The translations under genes and the position numbers were made by a program. Shown piece after piece: positions 8,360 to 17,633 of a stretch of DNA of 64,000 bases. The notes under the pieces were generated by a model. That model was given only the letters and a program-made list of their open reading frames with translations, had not been told where the DNA came from and ran no database searches. The number at the start of each line of letters is the position of its first letter. Position 1 is the first letter of the stretch. The stretch is taken from positions 53,289-117,288 of the forward strand of contig JALHQZ010000010.1 of assembly GCA_022841705.1 (NCBI GenBank), in the 5' to 3' direction. The DNA comes from Pirellulales bacterium. GTDB taxonomy: Bacteria; Planctomycetota; Planctomycetia; Pirellulales; Lacipirellulaceae.

Positions 8360-8977
8360 ATGGCCACCGTAACCAACATTCTGCATTCTCTTGAGGAAGG
8401 CGCCTCAAGCGCCTCGACGGAGCTCTTGCCTTTGGTCTACGAAGAACTCCGGCGCCTTGCCGCCGTTCGTCTTGCTAAGGAACCGGCGGGCCAAACGCTC
8501 GATGCCACGGGACTTGTTCACGAGGCGTATCTGCGCCTCGTTGCGGGTGCGCGCGAGTCGTCGGTTGAGAAGTCTGACGGAGAAATCCCCTCGCAAGCCG
8601 TTCCGACTTGGGAGAATCGGGGCCATTTTTTCGCCGCGGCAGCGGAGGCGATGCGCAGAATCTTGGTCGAAAATGCCCGGCGGAAAGGGGCCATCAAGCG
8701 CGGCGGAAATCGGGTGCGCGAAGCGGTGGCTTCTGATCAACTTGTAGCACCCATCGCCAGTGACGACATTCTGGCGGTAGATGAAGCGCTTCAAAGGTTG
8801 TTTGCGGTGGATCGGCAGGCGGCTGAGCTGGTGAACCTGCGATTCTTCGCAGGGCTGTCTAACTCTGATATTGCCGAGACTCTAGGCATGTCGTTGCGCT
8901 CCGTTGATCGCTTGTGGGCTTACGCGAGGTCTTGGATTCATCGCGAGCTGGCTGGTTCTCAGGCTGGAGCTCTGTAA
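8360..8977 (+). CDS. ECF-family RNA polymerase sigma factor (planctomycete/acidobacterial type)
   Basis: A 205-residue protein. Residues about 20-60 form sigma region 2 (LLPLVYEELRRLAAVRLAKE, TGLVHEAYLRLV). The insert ENRGHFFAAAAEAMRRILVENARRK is typical of the PF07638-type ECF family that is abundant in Planctomycetes. Residues about 145-195 form region 4 with a helix-turn-helix (LVNLRFFAGLSNSDIAETLGMSLRSVDRLWAYAR) for -35 recognition. The stop is 4 bases before the start of a membrane Ser/Thr kinase with WD40 repeats. Such adjacency is usual for this class, where the kinase is thought to control the sigma factor in place of an anti-sigma factor. The target regulon is unknown. Confidence 0.93.
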   Translation: MATVTNILHSLEEGASSASTELLPLVYEELRRLAAVRLAKEPAGQTLDATGLVHEAYLRLVAGARESSVEKSDGEIPSQAVPTWENRGHFFAAAAEAMRRILVENARRKGAIKRGGNRVREAVASDQLVAPIASDDILAVDEALQRLFAVDRQAAELVNLRFFAGLSNSDIAETLGMSLRSVDRLWAYARSWIHRELAGSQAGAL

Positions 8978-8981
8978 CCCG

Positions 8982-11900
8982 ATGCGCGAGCGTGATATTT
9001 TTCTCGCGGCGCTCGATATTGGAAATCTCGCTGAACGCTCAGCCTTCTTGGCGAAAGCTTGCGGATCAGACCACGCGCTTTACGCTCGGATCACGGAACT
9101 GTTTGTTTCGCACGACAACGGCGGTGAATTTTTGGCGCGTCCGGCGCAGGTCGATGCCGCCGTAGTGGACGCCCTCAATCAGTTTGTCGAGCAGCAAAAT
9201 GGGAGCTCAAAGAGCGCTGCCCCCATGCCAGAACAGATTGGCGACTATCGCTTGGTGAGGCTGATTGGAAGAGGTGGAATGGGGAGTGTTTACGAAGCGA
9301 TTCAGCAATCGCTTGGACGGCGCGTAGCGCTCAAGGTAATGGACGCTGCCGCCACGCACGACCCGCGAGCGCTCACGCGCTTTGAACGTGAAGCCCGCGC
9401 CGCAGCCCGACTGCATCACACCAACATTGTGCCCGTTTACGAAGTCAACATCGCCGATGGAATTCACTTCTATGCGATGCAGTACATTTCTGGGGAAGCG
9501 CTCGACGAACTAATCGGCCGACTTCGCGCAACCTCAGCGTGCCCCACGAGCACCGCCCGGCTCGCCCGCTGGGATCGAGCACCAACTTCGGCGCCCACCG
9601 ATCCTCTACGGGCGGACCGAGAAACCGCATCATATCGGCTGCAAACGTATTGGGGCGATGCGGCGCGAATCGGCTGGCAATTGGCAGACGCGTTGGCTTA
9701 CGCGCATCGAGAGCGCGTGCTCCATCGGGATGTCAAGCCGGCGAACGTCCTGCTCGATGGACAAGGCACGGCGTGGATTACCGACTTCGGGGTCGCGAAG
9801 TCGGAGGAGAGCAACCTGACCCGCACGGGCGATGTAATCGGCACCATGCGATTCATGGCGCCCGAGCGATTTCGCGGCGTCTCCGACGCCCGGACCGACG
9901 TCTACGGCTTGGGCATGACGCTGTACGAGCTGGCCACTTGGCGTGCCGCCTTTGCGGAGGGATCGAGTGCCGATCTGCTCGCCCAGATTCTGCATTCAGT
10001 TCCGCAAGCGCCCCGGCTCATCGCGCCACAAATGCCAAGGGACTTCGACACCATTCTGCGGAAGTCGGTCGCCAAAGCGCCTGAAGATCGCTACGGCTCG
10101 ATGGAAGAGTTGCGTGATGATCTCGGCCGTTTCCTGGAAGGGCGTCCGATCCAGGCGCGGCGCATTAGTCCGGCGGAAGCTCTGACGCGGTGGTGTCGCC
10201 GCAACCCCGCCGTGGCCGCATTGTTGGGGACAGTTGCGATGCTCGCAGTCGCGACCATCGCCATTCTGGCTGTAAGTAACGTAAAAGTTCGAAAGTCCGA
10301 AGCGGCAAAAGCTGCTGCGCTCGTCACCGAACGTCGCGCCCTGAGCCAACGAGAAGCGGCTCTCCGCGATGCTGAGGCAAGTGAAGAGCGTGCTCGACGG
10401 CGGTTGTACGCCTCGCAGCTGAGCATGGCAGGCGCCGCCTATCGCGATGGCGACTGGGGCCGGGCCACCAACTTGTTGGAAAGCCAAATCCCCGCCAGCG
10501 GTCAGAGAGACCTCCGCGGATTTGAGTGGCGTTACCTGTGGCGAGCTCTTCATCGTGGACTGCGCAGGTCGTTTCAGCAAGCTCCCGGTGAGATTCATTC
10601 ATTGCGATTCTCGCCTGATGGCAAACAACTGGCGGTCTGCAGCGGAAATATTACCGACGCGGCTTTGCAACTGTGGGATGTCGCCGAAGGAAATACGACC
10701 GACGTCATCGCCAGGGGAAACCCGCTACCGGAGGCGATGGCCTTTTCGCCCGATGGCAAGCAACTGCTGGTGGGGATGTCCACAGGCGAATTGCGCGCAA
10801 TTGAGTTGGCGACACTGCGAGTGATTCGCCGATATTCGGCCGGAGACCTCATCAAATCGGTCGATTGGTCGCCCGATGGCAAGTTTGTTGCCTGCGGCTG
10901 CGAACGAGGCGTCCTGCTCTGCTGGCGATCGGCGGAACCCAGTGCGCCTTTCCGCCGCGACGAATTGGGCGGGCCAGTTCGGCACCTTAGTTTCTCGCAC
11001 GATAGCGAGTGGCTGTTCGCCTCCTCAATGTGGGGATCCGAAGGGCCGCTCACACGAGGGTATCGCTTAAGTGCGGAAGCAACTGTTAAGCCGCAAGAGG
11101 CGAAAGGGGTCGTCGTGGTGGACGCTTCCAGTCGCACGGGCGAACGGATTTCATTCGATTGGTCGAGCGTGTTGATTGAATCACTCGCGGGCCGGCGAAT
11201 CGAGCTGATTCCACAAGTGACGCTCGGCTGTCTGAGCGCGGCGCAGCTGTCGCCTGATGGACAGCGGTTCGTCACCGCGGGGCACGATGACCGGATGGCG
11301 ATTCTGTGGGACCGCCATACGCGCCAGCGGCTTGTGCAAGGCGCCCACCGCACCGCCGTCTGGGCTTCAGCGATTGATCCCCAGCAACGCTCTTGGGCAA
11401 CCGGATCGCTGGATGGCGAAGTGCGTATTTGGCGATACGATCTGGCCCCGTTGACCGAGAAGCTTGCGCACGATCCCCCAGTGAAGTTTGTGTTGAGTGA
11501 TCGCGCAGATGCTCGAATGCAAAGACAATCGGGCATACTTCTTAGCGGTGATTTTCCCGCCGAACGGTGGCGCGCTGTCGGTGACCAACCTCAGCCAATC
11601 GGCAAGATTGGCCACGTCAGGTTGGCGGATAGCCAGGGCGAACTGTTGGTGGGGTTCCGGCGAGATCAAGCCGCAAAACGCACCGAAGTGACGCTGTGGA
11701 AACGTTCAACCGGAGCGCAGCAAACTTCGTTTGTATTGCCTGACGAAGCTGAGCTTGCCTACAATGCGGTCGCTCTTTCCTCCACTGGCCGGTGGCTGGC
11801 GACTCGCACTTGGGACGGCCCGGTGCGCCTGTTTGACCTATCCGCTGAGCCCCCTCGGCAGGTTGGCGAGACGCCCGACCTGGAATGTATCGACCTCGCT

Positions 11901-12353
11901 TTTTCGCCTGATGACAAAGCGCTCGCTGCTGCTTGTCAATTCGGCCGTGTTGCGGCTATTGAGGTTCCCTCTGGAAAACGGCTGCCCGATCTGACGGGCG
12001 AGGAATCAAAAAAGCTCTGGGCCCAGCAGGTCGTGTTCTCTCCCGATGGAAAGCTGCTCGCTGCCTCAAACGATGTGGGGCTGGTGCGGGTCTACGACTT
12101 TGCGACCAGAAGAGTCGTGGCGAACTTAGTAGGGCACCAGGGGGAAATCAACGACCTGGCGTTTTTTCCAGACAGTCGCCGACTGGCGGTGGCCGGAGTC
12201 GGCCCCCTCCGAATTTGGGATACGGAAATCGAGCAAGAACTTTTGAGCCTGCCCGCTGGCGAAAAGACCTACAGTATTACCATTACTACGGATGGCGGCA
12301 CGCTCTGCGCCTGCGATGGCGAAGGAACCGTCTACGTCTGGCGAGCCGAATAA
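8982..12353 (+). CDS. Transmembrane Ser/Thr protein kinase with C-terminal WD40 repeats
   Basis: The start is ATG 8982, 4 bases after the sigma factor stop; the open frame to 8904 only overlaps that gene. Of 1123 residues, about 88-385 are a complete protein kinase domain: glycine loop GRGGMG (96-101), lysine in VALKVM (118), HRDVKPAN (248-255), DFG (268-270) and an APE-type MAPERF. A low-complexity insert (about 183-218) lies in the N-lobe/C-lobe linker. One membrane helix follows (409-432), then an Ala/Arg/Glu-rich coiled coil (about 437-490). Residues 520-1123 hold WD40-like repeats, each with an SPDGK turn. The kinase is cytoplasmic and the WD40 part is on the far side if there is a single helix. 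It is probably co-transcribed with the ECF sigma factor and its likely controller. Confidence 0.92.
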   Translation: MRERDIFLAALDIGNLAERSAFLAKACGSDHALYARITELFVSHDNGGEFLARPAQVDAAVVDALNQFVEQQNGSSKSAAPMPEQIGDYRLVRLIGRGGMGSVYEAIQQSLGRRVALKVMDAAATHDPRALTRFEREARAAARLHHTNIVPVYEVNIADGIHFYAMQYISGEALDELIGRLRATSACPTSTARLARWDRAPTSAPTDPLRADRETASYRLQTYWGDAARIGWQLADALAYAHRERVLHRDVKPANVLLDGQGTAWITDFGVAKSEESNLTRTGDVIGTMRFMAPERFRGVSDARTDVYGLGMTLYELATWRAAFAEGSSADLLAQILHSVPQAPRLIAPQMPRDFDTILRKSVAKAPEDRYGSMEELRDDLGRFLEGRPIQARRISPAEALTRWCRRNPAVAALLGTVAMLAVATIAILAVSNVKVRKSEAAKAAALVTERRALSQREAALRDAEASEERARRRLYASQLSMAGAAYRDGDWGRATNLLESQIPASGQRDLRGFEWRYLWRALHRGLRRSFQQAPGEIHSLRFSPDGKQLAVCSGNITDAALQLWDVAEGNTTDVIARGNPLPEAMAFSPDGKQLLVGMSTGELRAIELATLRVIRRYSAGDLIKSVDWSPDGKFVACGCERGVLLCWRSAEPSAPFRRDELGGPVRHLSFSHDSEWLFASSMWGSEGPLTRGYRLSAEATVKPQEAKGVVVVDASSRTGERISFDWSSVLIESLAGRRIELIPQVTLGCLSAAQLSPDGQRFVTAGHDDRMAILWDRHTRQRLVQGAHRTAVWASAIDPQQRSWATGSLDGEVRIWRYDLAPLTEKLAHDPPVKFVLSDRADARMQRQSGILLSGDFPAERWRAVGDQPQPIGKIGHVRLADSQGELLVGFRRDQAAKRTEVTLWKRSTGAQQTSFVLPDEAELAYNAVALSSTGRWLATRTWDGPVRLFDLSAEPPRQVGETPDLECIDLAFSPDDKALAAACQFGRVAAIEVPSGKRLPDLTGEESKKLWAQQVVFSPDGKLLAASNDVGLVRVYDFATRRVVANLVGHQGEINDLAFFPDSRRLAVAGVGPLRIWDTEIEQELLSLPAGEKTYSITITTDGGTLCACDGEGTVYVWRAE

Positions 12354-12471
12354 CGCCGATTTCCCGTTTTCGGTAACTTTCTTGGCGTATTCTGCGTCTG
12401 GTTTTCGCATTGTGGAGCGGGAGGAATTTCTCTCTCGCCTGAATGCTTCTGGCAATTCCCGGAGTTTCGTT

Positions 12472-14961
12472 ATGTTTTTCACTTTGCGCCTGATCTTCAT
12501 CGCAGCTTCAATTTTCGGAACCGTTTCAGAAATGAACAGGATTTACGCCGCGAGTTTTATCCCGCTGGGTGATCTCCCTGGCGGATCTTTCAGCAGCCGT
12601 GCTAACGGCGTGAGCGATGATGGCTCGGTCATCGTGGGCGGCGGCGTGGGTGCGAACGGACCGGAAGGGTTTCGCTGGACCGTGGCCGGGGGGATACAGC
12701 CGCTGGGTAGTATGTTGATTGGGCCAATTGTTGCGGCGGAAGCAACGGCCGTTTCTTCTGATGGCATGTTCATTGCTGGATTTGAAGCGAACAGCGGTAT
12801 CGTGCGCTCCTACCGCTGGACGAATGGAACGGGGCTCGTCAATTTGGGAGCACTGGCCGGCGGTGGCAATCTTGTCGTGGCCTCGGCAGTGGATGTGTTC
12901 GGCGATGTGTACGGCACGTCGGATTCGTCGGCCGGTAATCGCGCCTTCCGGTGGCGGGGAACCGATTCCAACATCTTCGAGGTGGGCAGCGTGCCGGGCG
13001 GGTTTTCGAGTAGCGGCGTAACGGATGTTGGGTATTCAGGAACTGTTGAGACCGTTGGCTTTGTGAGCTCGGGTCTCATTCCGCAGGCCGCGAAAATTTC
13101 GCCGTCCCCCATCACGATACTGGGCGACCTGCCCGGCGGCATTGTGCAGAGTGTGGCGAACGGCGTCTCGAATAACGGGGTCGTTGTGGGCTACGGCTCC
13201 ACGACAGCGGGAGAGGAAGCGTTCCGCTATACGCAATTCGGCGGCATGGTGAGTCTCGGCGATTTGCCGGGCGGCCCGGTGGAGAGCGGCGCCACGGATG
13301 TTTCCAACGATGGCAGTGTGATCGTGGGCTACGGGACGACGGCCGTGGGGCAGGAGGCGTTTGTTTACGGGCGTTCCGGCTCGAGCATGGAACACTTGCA
13401 AGAGCTACTCATCGATCGATTGGGCGCACCAGCGCTGCAAGGTTGGCGCCTCACCTCGGCGAATGGCATCTCAGGTAACGGCCGTGTGGTGGTAGGTGAC
13501 GGGGTCGATCCGCAAGGCAACCAGCAAGCGTGGTCCGCGGTGTTGCCGCTCAATCAAGTATGGGACGGCAGCGTAGACAATACTTGGGAGAACGGCGCGA
13601 ACTGGGTGAGCAACTTCGCGCCCTCGACTGGCGATGTGATTGAGATCGACAACACCACCGGCGGCGCGGTGCAGGGTCCTGTGGCGGATGCGCACATTCA
13701 TCAACTCTTTCTCGGTTCTTTGCCCCTGGGGCCAGCGGCGCTTACGCTTACAACGGGCGACCTTACCCTGCGCGAGGAAGCAATCGTTGGCGCCGATGGA
13801 ACGCTCACGGTTCCCACCGGCCGAACGGTCACCGCGCAAAGCATGTGGCTCGCAGGTGTCCTCAATCTCGCTGGTCGGGTTTTCAATGAAATCGAGGTGT
13901 CTCGACAAGACTCCGCGATTGGAACTCTGCGAACTTCGGCGGGTCAGACCGGAGTCGTCGAAGGCCAGATCGACAACAGTGGCATCGTGCAAGTTATCGG
14001 CGCGGCCGGCAACCCAGCCGAGCTTCAAGTGTTCCAGAACTTCGAAAATGAACGGTATCCCGGTGGCATCGTCGGCGCGATGGATGTCCAGGACGCAGTG
14101 CTACGGTTCTTTGGAGGGCTGACGAATCAAGGCGAGGTGACTTTCAGCGCCGGCGTTAGTCACGTCCATGGCGGCGTTAACAATCAGCCGGGAGGATTCG
14201 TTTCCGAAGGTTCTTTAGTAGTCGATGGCGCCGCGCACGTCACTTTCCACGGCAATGTTACGCAGTCGGGCAACTTGGCTGTGGCCTCGGGTGGCGAAGC
14301 AAGATTCCTATCGGCACTCATTGCCAACCAGGGGACCACGGGGGGCGGCGACGTCGTCGTGCAAGGGAATCTCCTTCCTGGCGGGGTCGGCCCAGGAAGC
14401 ACGACCTTTGCGAACAATCTTACGCTCACCACCACCGCGACCTTGGTGATGAGCCTCGGCGGCACGGTTTCGGGAGCGACTTACGACCAACTGAATGTGA
14501 CGGGAGATTTCGCGCTGGATGGCGCTTTACTTGTCGGCTTCGAAGCGGGTTACACGCCAGAAGTCGGCAGTTTTTTCGACCTGTTGAACTGGACCGCCGC
14601 GATTGATGGCGCCTTCCACACGCTACAAATCCAATCCGTACCGGGGCTTTCCTGGGATGTCTCGCAGCTGTACGGCATCGGACAAATTGTCGCGATCGCC
14701 GCGCCGGCGCTGCCGGGTGATTACAACAGCGATGGCGCCGTGGATGCCGCCGACTACACAACCTGGCGCGATGCTCTCGGCACGAATACCGTGCTTCCGA
14801 ATGACGTGACCAGCGGCTTAGTGACGCTGGATGATTTTGACGTGTGGGCCGCGAACTTCGGTGCTCTTCCGGCCGCGGCTTCCGCGGTGCCGGAGCCGAC
14901 GTCGCTGGGGTTGATTCTGCTGGTCACCGGTCTGATGTGTGGCATCAACTTACGCAAATAA
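12472..14961 (+). CDS. HAF-repeat extracellular protein with dockerin-like and PEP-CTERM tail
   Basis: The start is ATG 12472, giving a signal peptide (MFFTLRLIFIAASIFGTV), with CCGGAG upstream. The open frame from 12292 overlaps the kinase gene and is not used. Of 829 residues, the first 330 or so carry HAF-family repeats (LGDLPGG...ANGVSDDGSVIVG, repeated about every 45-50 residues), predicted to form a propeller. A beta-helix-like middle follows (ALTLTTGDLTLREE, GEVTFSAGVSHVHGG), as in autotransporter-associated repeats. Then comes a dockerin-like pair (GDYNSDGAVDAADYTTW, DDFDVWAANFG), and the end is VPEPTSLGLILLVTG plus a short basic tail, a PEP-CTERM signal. It is probably a surface or matrix protein. 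The next gene, 34 bases on, is its paralogue. Confidence 0.85.
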   Translation: MFFTLRLIFIAASIFGTVSEMNRIYAASFIPLGDLPGGSFSSRANGVSDDGSVIVGGGVGANGPEGFRWTVAGGIQPLGSMLIGPIVAAEATAVSSDGMFIAGFEANSGIVRSYRWTNGTGLVNLGALAGGGNLVVASAVDVFGDVYGTSDSSAGNRAFRWRGTDSNIFEVGSVPGGFSSSGVTDVGYSGTVETVGFVSSGLIPQAAKISPSPITILGDLPGGIVQSVANGVSNNGVVVGYGSTTAGEEAFRYTQFGGMVSLGDLPGGPVESGATDVSNDGSVIVGYGTTAVGQEAFVYGRSGSSMEHLQELLIDRLGAPALQGWRLTSANGISGNGRVVVGDGVDPQGNQQAWSAVLPLNQVWDGSVDNTWENGANWVSNFAPSTGDVIEIDNTTGGAVQGPVADAHIHQLFLGSLPLGPAALTLTTGDLTLREEAIVGADGTLTVPTGRTVTAQSMWLAGVLNLAGRVFNEIEVSRQDSAIGTLRTSAGQTGVVEGQIDNSGIVQVIGAAGNPAELQVFQNFENERYPGGIVGAMDVQDAVLRFFGGLTNQGEVTFSAGVSHVHGGVNNQPGGFVSEGSLVVDGAAHVTFHGNVTQSGNLAVASGGEARFLSALIANQGTTGGGDVVVQGNLLPGGVGPGSTTFANNLTLTTTATLVMSLGGTVSGATYDQLNVTGDFALDGALLVGFEAGYTPEVGSFFDLLNWTAAIDGAFHTLQIQSVPGLSWDVSQLYGIGQIVAIAAPALPGDYNSDGAVDAADYTTWRDALGTNTVLPNDVTSGLVTLDDFDVWAANFGALPAAASAVPEPTSLGLILLVTGLMCGINLRK

Positions 14962-14995
14962 TCGCACCTGTCACGCGTTTTGGGGGAATTCTCAA

Positions 14996-17218
14996 ATGCG
15001 AATTCGAATTCAAACACTAGCAGTCTCGCTAGCTTTAGCCGGTTCAGGCCACGCCGCCAAGTTCATCCCGCTGCCAATGCTGCCGGGAGATCAAGGAGGA
15101 TACGCCGGCGAGGCGCTGGGCGTCTCCGGCGACGGCCGCGTTGTGGTCGGCGCCAGTGACGCAGCCAACGCGAATGGCGCATGGCAGGCTTACCGCTGGA
15201 CCCGCGGGGGGGGTACGCAGGCTCTGGGCAACCTCCCCGGGGCGTCAGGCTACAGCTTCGCCAACGGCGTCTCGCGCGACGGTGCCACCATCGTAGGCAC
15301 TAGCCAAAACAGCGCTGGGAACTTCGAGGGCTTTCGCTGGACTGCTGGTAACGGAATGCAGGGGGCTGGGGTTCCGCCCGGCTATACCAACAGCCGCGTT
15401 TACTCGATCAGCGACGCGGGAGTTTTCGTCGGGGACACCAACACGTCAGCATCGCGCCGAGCCTTCGTCCACACGTCCGCCGCAGCCGTCTTCACCGAAG
15501 CCGAACGGGCCTACGACATCTCGAGCAACGGGGCGATCGTCACCGGCAACGTCTACGAAAGCCTGCAGTCTACCCTCACGCAGGCCTATCGGTTCACCGT
15601 CGCCAATGGAGCGTTCGAGGTGCTCGACCCGACGAACGTTTCCCGGTCCCACGGGCTTGCCGTCTCCGACGACGGCGGCGTAATCGTTGGCTGGCAGCAG
15701 ACACGGGATGTTTTCGGGTCTCTCAACCCGAGGCAGGCATATCGCTGGACACCTTCGGGGGTGGAACTCTTAGGTTACTACTCGGGATTAGCGGCGGGGA
15801 CGACCGAGGCGCGGGGCGTCTCTGGCGACGGCGCGCACATCGTTGGCCTTGCCACCGGGGTGAACCCTACGACAAGTCAGTTTGAGTCCAACGCGATCGT
15901 GTGGGACGCCGCTGGGGGGATGCGGACCATCGCCGATGAGCTCGCACCACACGTTGGCTCAGCGCTCAACGGCTGGAAGCTAGCGGAGGCGACGGCGATC
16001 AGCTCCGACGGTCGCACGGTCGTCGGCAACGGGCGACTCAATGGCGGCGAGTCGACCCCTTGGCTCGCTTACCTGCCGGGACCATTGCACTGGAATACAG
16101 GGAGCGGTGACTGGGGCGTTGCTGGAAATTGGGATCAGAACTTCTCACCCAGCGTTTATGACGATGTCGTGATTGCCCCGGCGACGAGTAGCGTGGTGAC
16201 GACGCCTGTCGGCTTTCACGAGTTCGATACGCTGACCGTCGGCGTCGCCGGTCTAGGCAGCGCGACGCTCGATGTCGGCGTGGGTCGTACGCTGCGCGGT
16301 TACTCGACGACAGTGATTGGCCCCACGGGAAGAATCAACCTAAATGGCGGCCTGCTCGATGTGGGCCGCACGGACAATCATGGTGTCGTCGCCGGCGGCG
16401 GTGCGCTGGCCAATGGCGGTTTCCACAACAACCCCGGCGGCGTGCTGCAAGTCGCGGCGGGTGAGTCACTCGCTGTGGGAGGGCAGATGTTTCAGAACGG
16501 CAACTTTTCTGTCGCCTCAGGCGCTACCGCTACCTTCGCGCCCGCTGCGGGGTACTTTGGCAACGGCGCCACGGGCGGCGGCGAGCTGATCTTCCAGAGC
16601 TACGTGCAACCGGGTGACTTAGTTGCCGGGCAAGCCGCAGTGACGTTTGACAACGATGTAACATTGGCCGGCAGTGCTTCCGGCTTCGGCGTGTTTCTCA
16701 ATGGAACGACCCCCGATACCCAGCACACGCAGATCAACGTCACGGGAGACTTGACTCTTGCAGGAAGTCTCACGGTGAGTCTTGGTTTTAGTTACACGCC
16801 CGTGCTGGGTGATTCGTTCGACATTCTGAACTGGGGAACGCTCACGGGGCAGTTCAGCTCGGTCTTTCTGCCGCATCTTAACAATCTGTCTTGGGATACG
16901 TCGCAACTTTACAGCACCGGGATCCTCCGCATCGCGGCAGCCTCCCTCGATGGCGACTTTAACAGTGACGGTTTCGTCACGAACCAAGACTACCGAATCT
17001 GGCAACAGAACTACGGGCTTGGTCCCCACCCCGCCGCAACGAAGTCGCAAGGGGACGCCAACGGCGATGGCCAAGTCAACGCCGCCGACTACACAGTCTG
17101 GCGCGATACGCGCGCCGGCGGTGGTGGCGGACCGGCCGCCAGCGTTCCCGAACCTGTCGCGGTGATTCTGTTGGTGATAATGGCGATTTTCAACTGCTTC
17201 TTGAGGCGTTGCGCATGA
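14996..17218 (+). CDS. HAF-repeat extracellular protein, PEP-CTERM paralogue
   Basis: ATG 14996 is preceded by GGGGGAA at good spacing and starts a signal peptide (MRIRIQTLAVSLALAGSGHA); the open frame to 14939 is not needed. Of 740 residues, HAF repeats fill about 20-360 (LGVSGDGRVVVGAS, ANGVSRDGATIVGTS, GLAVSDDGGVIVGW). A beta-strand-repeat region follows (HWNTGSGDWGVAGNWDQN, GRINLNGGLLDVG), then the dockerin-like pair (DGDFNSDGFVTNQDYRIWQ, GDANGDGQVNAADYTVW) and a PEP-CTERM tail (VPEPVAVILLVIMAIFNCFLRR). Layout and order match the gene upstream, so the two are likely a tandem duplication in one transcript. A run of eight G within codons near 15206-15213 is a possible slippage site. Role unknown. 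Confidence 0.85.
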   Translation: MRIRIQTLAVSLALAGSGHAAKFIPLPMLPGDQGGYAGEALGVSGDGRVVVGASDAANANGAWQAYRWTRGGGTQALGNLPGASGYSFANGVSRDGATIVGTSQNSAGNFEGFRWTAGNGMQGAGVPPGYTNSRVYSISDAGVFVGDTNTSASRRAFVHTSAAAVFTEAERAYDISSNGAIVTGNVYESLQSTLTQAYRFTVANGAFEVLDPTNVSRSHGLAVSDDGGVIVGWQQTRDVFGSLNPRQAYRWTPSGVELLGYYSGLAAGTTEARGVSGDGAHIVGLATGVNPTTSQFESNAIVWDAAGGMRTIADELAPHVGSALNGWKLAEATAISSDGRTVVGNGRLNGGESTPWLAYLPGPLHWNTGSGDWGVAGNWDQNFSPSVYDDVVIAPATSSVVTTPVGFHEFDTLTVGVAGLGSATLDVGVGRTLRGYSTTVIGPTGRINLNGGLLDVGRTDNHGVVAGGGALANGGFHNNPGGVLQVAAGESLAVGGQMFQNGNFSVASGATATFAPAAGYFGNGATGGGELIFQSYVQPGDLVAGQAAVTFDNDVTLAGSASGFGVFLNGTTPDTQHTQINVTGDLTLAGSLTVSLGFSYTPVLGDSFDILNWGTLTGQFSSVFLPHLNNLSWDTSQLYSTGILRIAAASLDGDFNSDGFVTNQDYRIWQQNYGLGPHPAATKSQGDANGDGQVNAADYTVWRDTRAGGGGGPAASVPEPVAVILLVIMAIFNCFLRRCA

Positions 17219-17382
17219 TCGTTCGTAAAACTCTGCCGACTGCTCTTTTCCTCGCCGCAGCGATGGCGTCTGGGGGGGGTACGGGCAAGAGGCAGCTTTA
17301 TACCGTGAGGTGGGCCCCAAAACCTGGACAGTGGGTTAAGATCGAAACACCACTCATCGGGACATGGCCCGACGTCAGTTAA
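17215..17382 (+). pseudogene. Truncated signal-peptide ORF (third cistron cut by mobile DNA)
   Basis: Its ATG overlaps the stop of the HAF gene (ATGA), which suggests a genuine coupled third gene. It begins with a plausible export signal (MIVRKTLPTALFLAAAMA) followed at once by a run of eight G (17272-17279). From about 17306 the reading frame runs into sequence that looks like the end of an IS3-family element, and it stops at 17382 after 55 codons. The original body of the gene is not visible downstream. Confidence 0.45.
17306..17330. mobile_element. Possible IS3-family terminal inverted-repeat remnant
   Basis: The stretch TGAGGTGGGCCCCAAAACC followed by TGGACA has the layout of many IS3-family ends (TGA, then CCCCAAA, then TGGACA). 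No transposase is seen inside, and the partner end was not found. It marks the point where a signal-peptide ORF stops making sense and a dehydrogenase fragment begins. Confidence 0.3.
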
Positions 17383-17400
17383 CCCAGCACGCGGGCTGTA

Positions 17401-17633
17401 TACGACCTCGTCCACGATCCACAGACCGTCGGCCCGCTCCGAAAAATCATCGCTTGCGACGGTCATCCCGGCCCGCGTGAGATCGGCGTGAATGAGGAAT
17501 TCCTGGAGTGGCTGACCGACCCCGTCCGCAATGGCGGTGGCGCCCTAATGGATTTCGGATGCTACGGCGCCAATCTGGCGACCTGGCTCATGGACGGTGC
17601 CACGCCACACACCGTTACTGCGGCGACGCGTTG
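17401..17633 (+). pseudogene. Internal fragment of a Gfo/Idh/MocA-family oxidoreductase
   Basis: The frame reads DGHPGPREIGVNEEFLEWL and then DPVRNGGGALMDFGCYGANL, typical of the C-terminal substrate domain of secreted or cytoplasmic Gfo/Idh/MocA proteins, including the GGGALxDxGCY motif. There is no Rossmann domain and no C-terminus. It cannot encode an active enzyme. Its right end meets the truncated kinase on the other strand at about 17630. Confidence 0.8.

Noticed and set aside
9996..10598. 200-residue minus-strand frame inside the kinase gene
   Set aside because: Antisense shadow of the kinase-WD40 gene.
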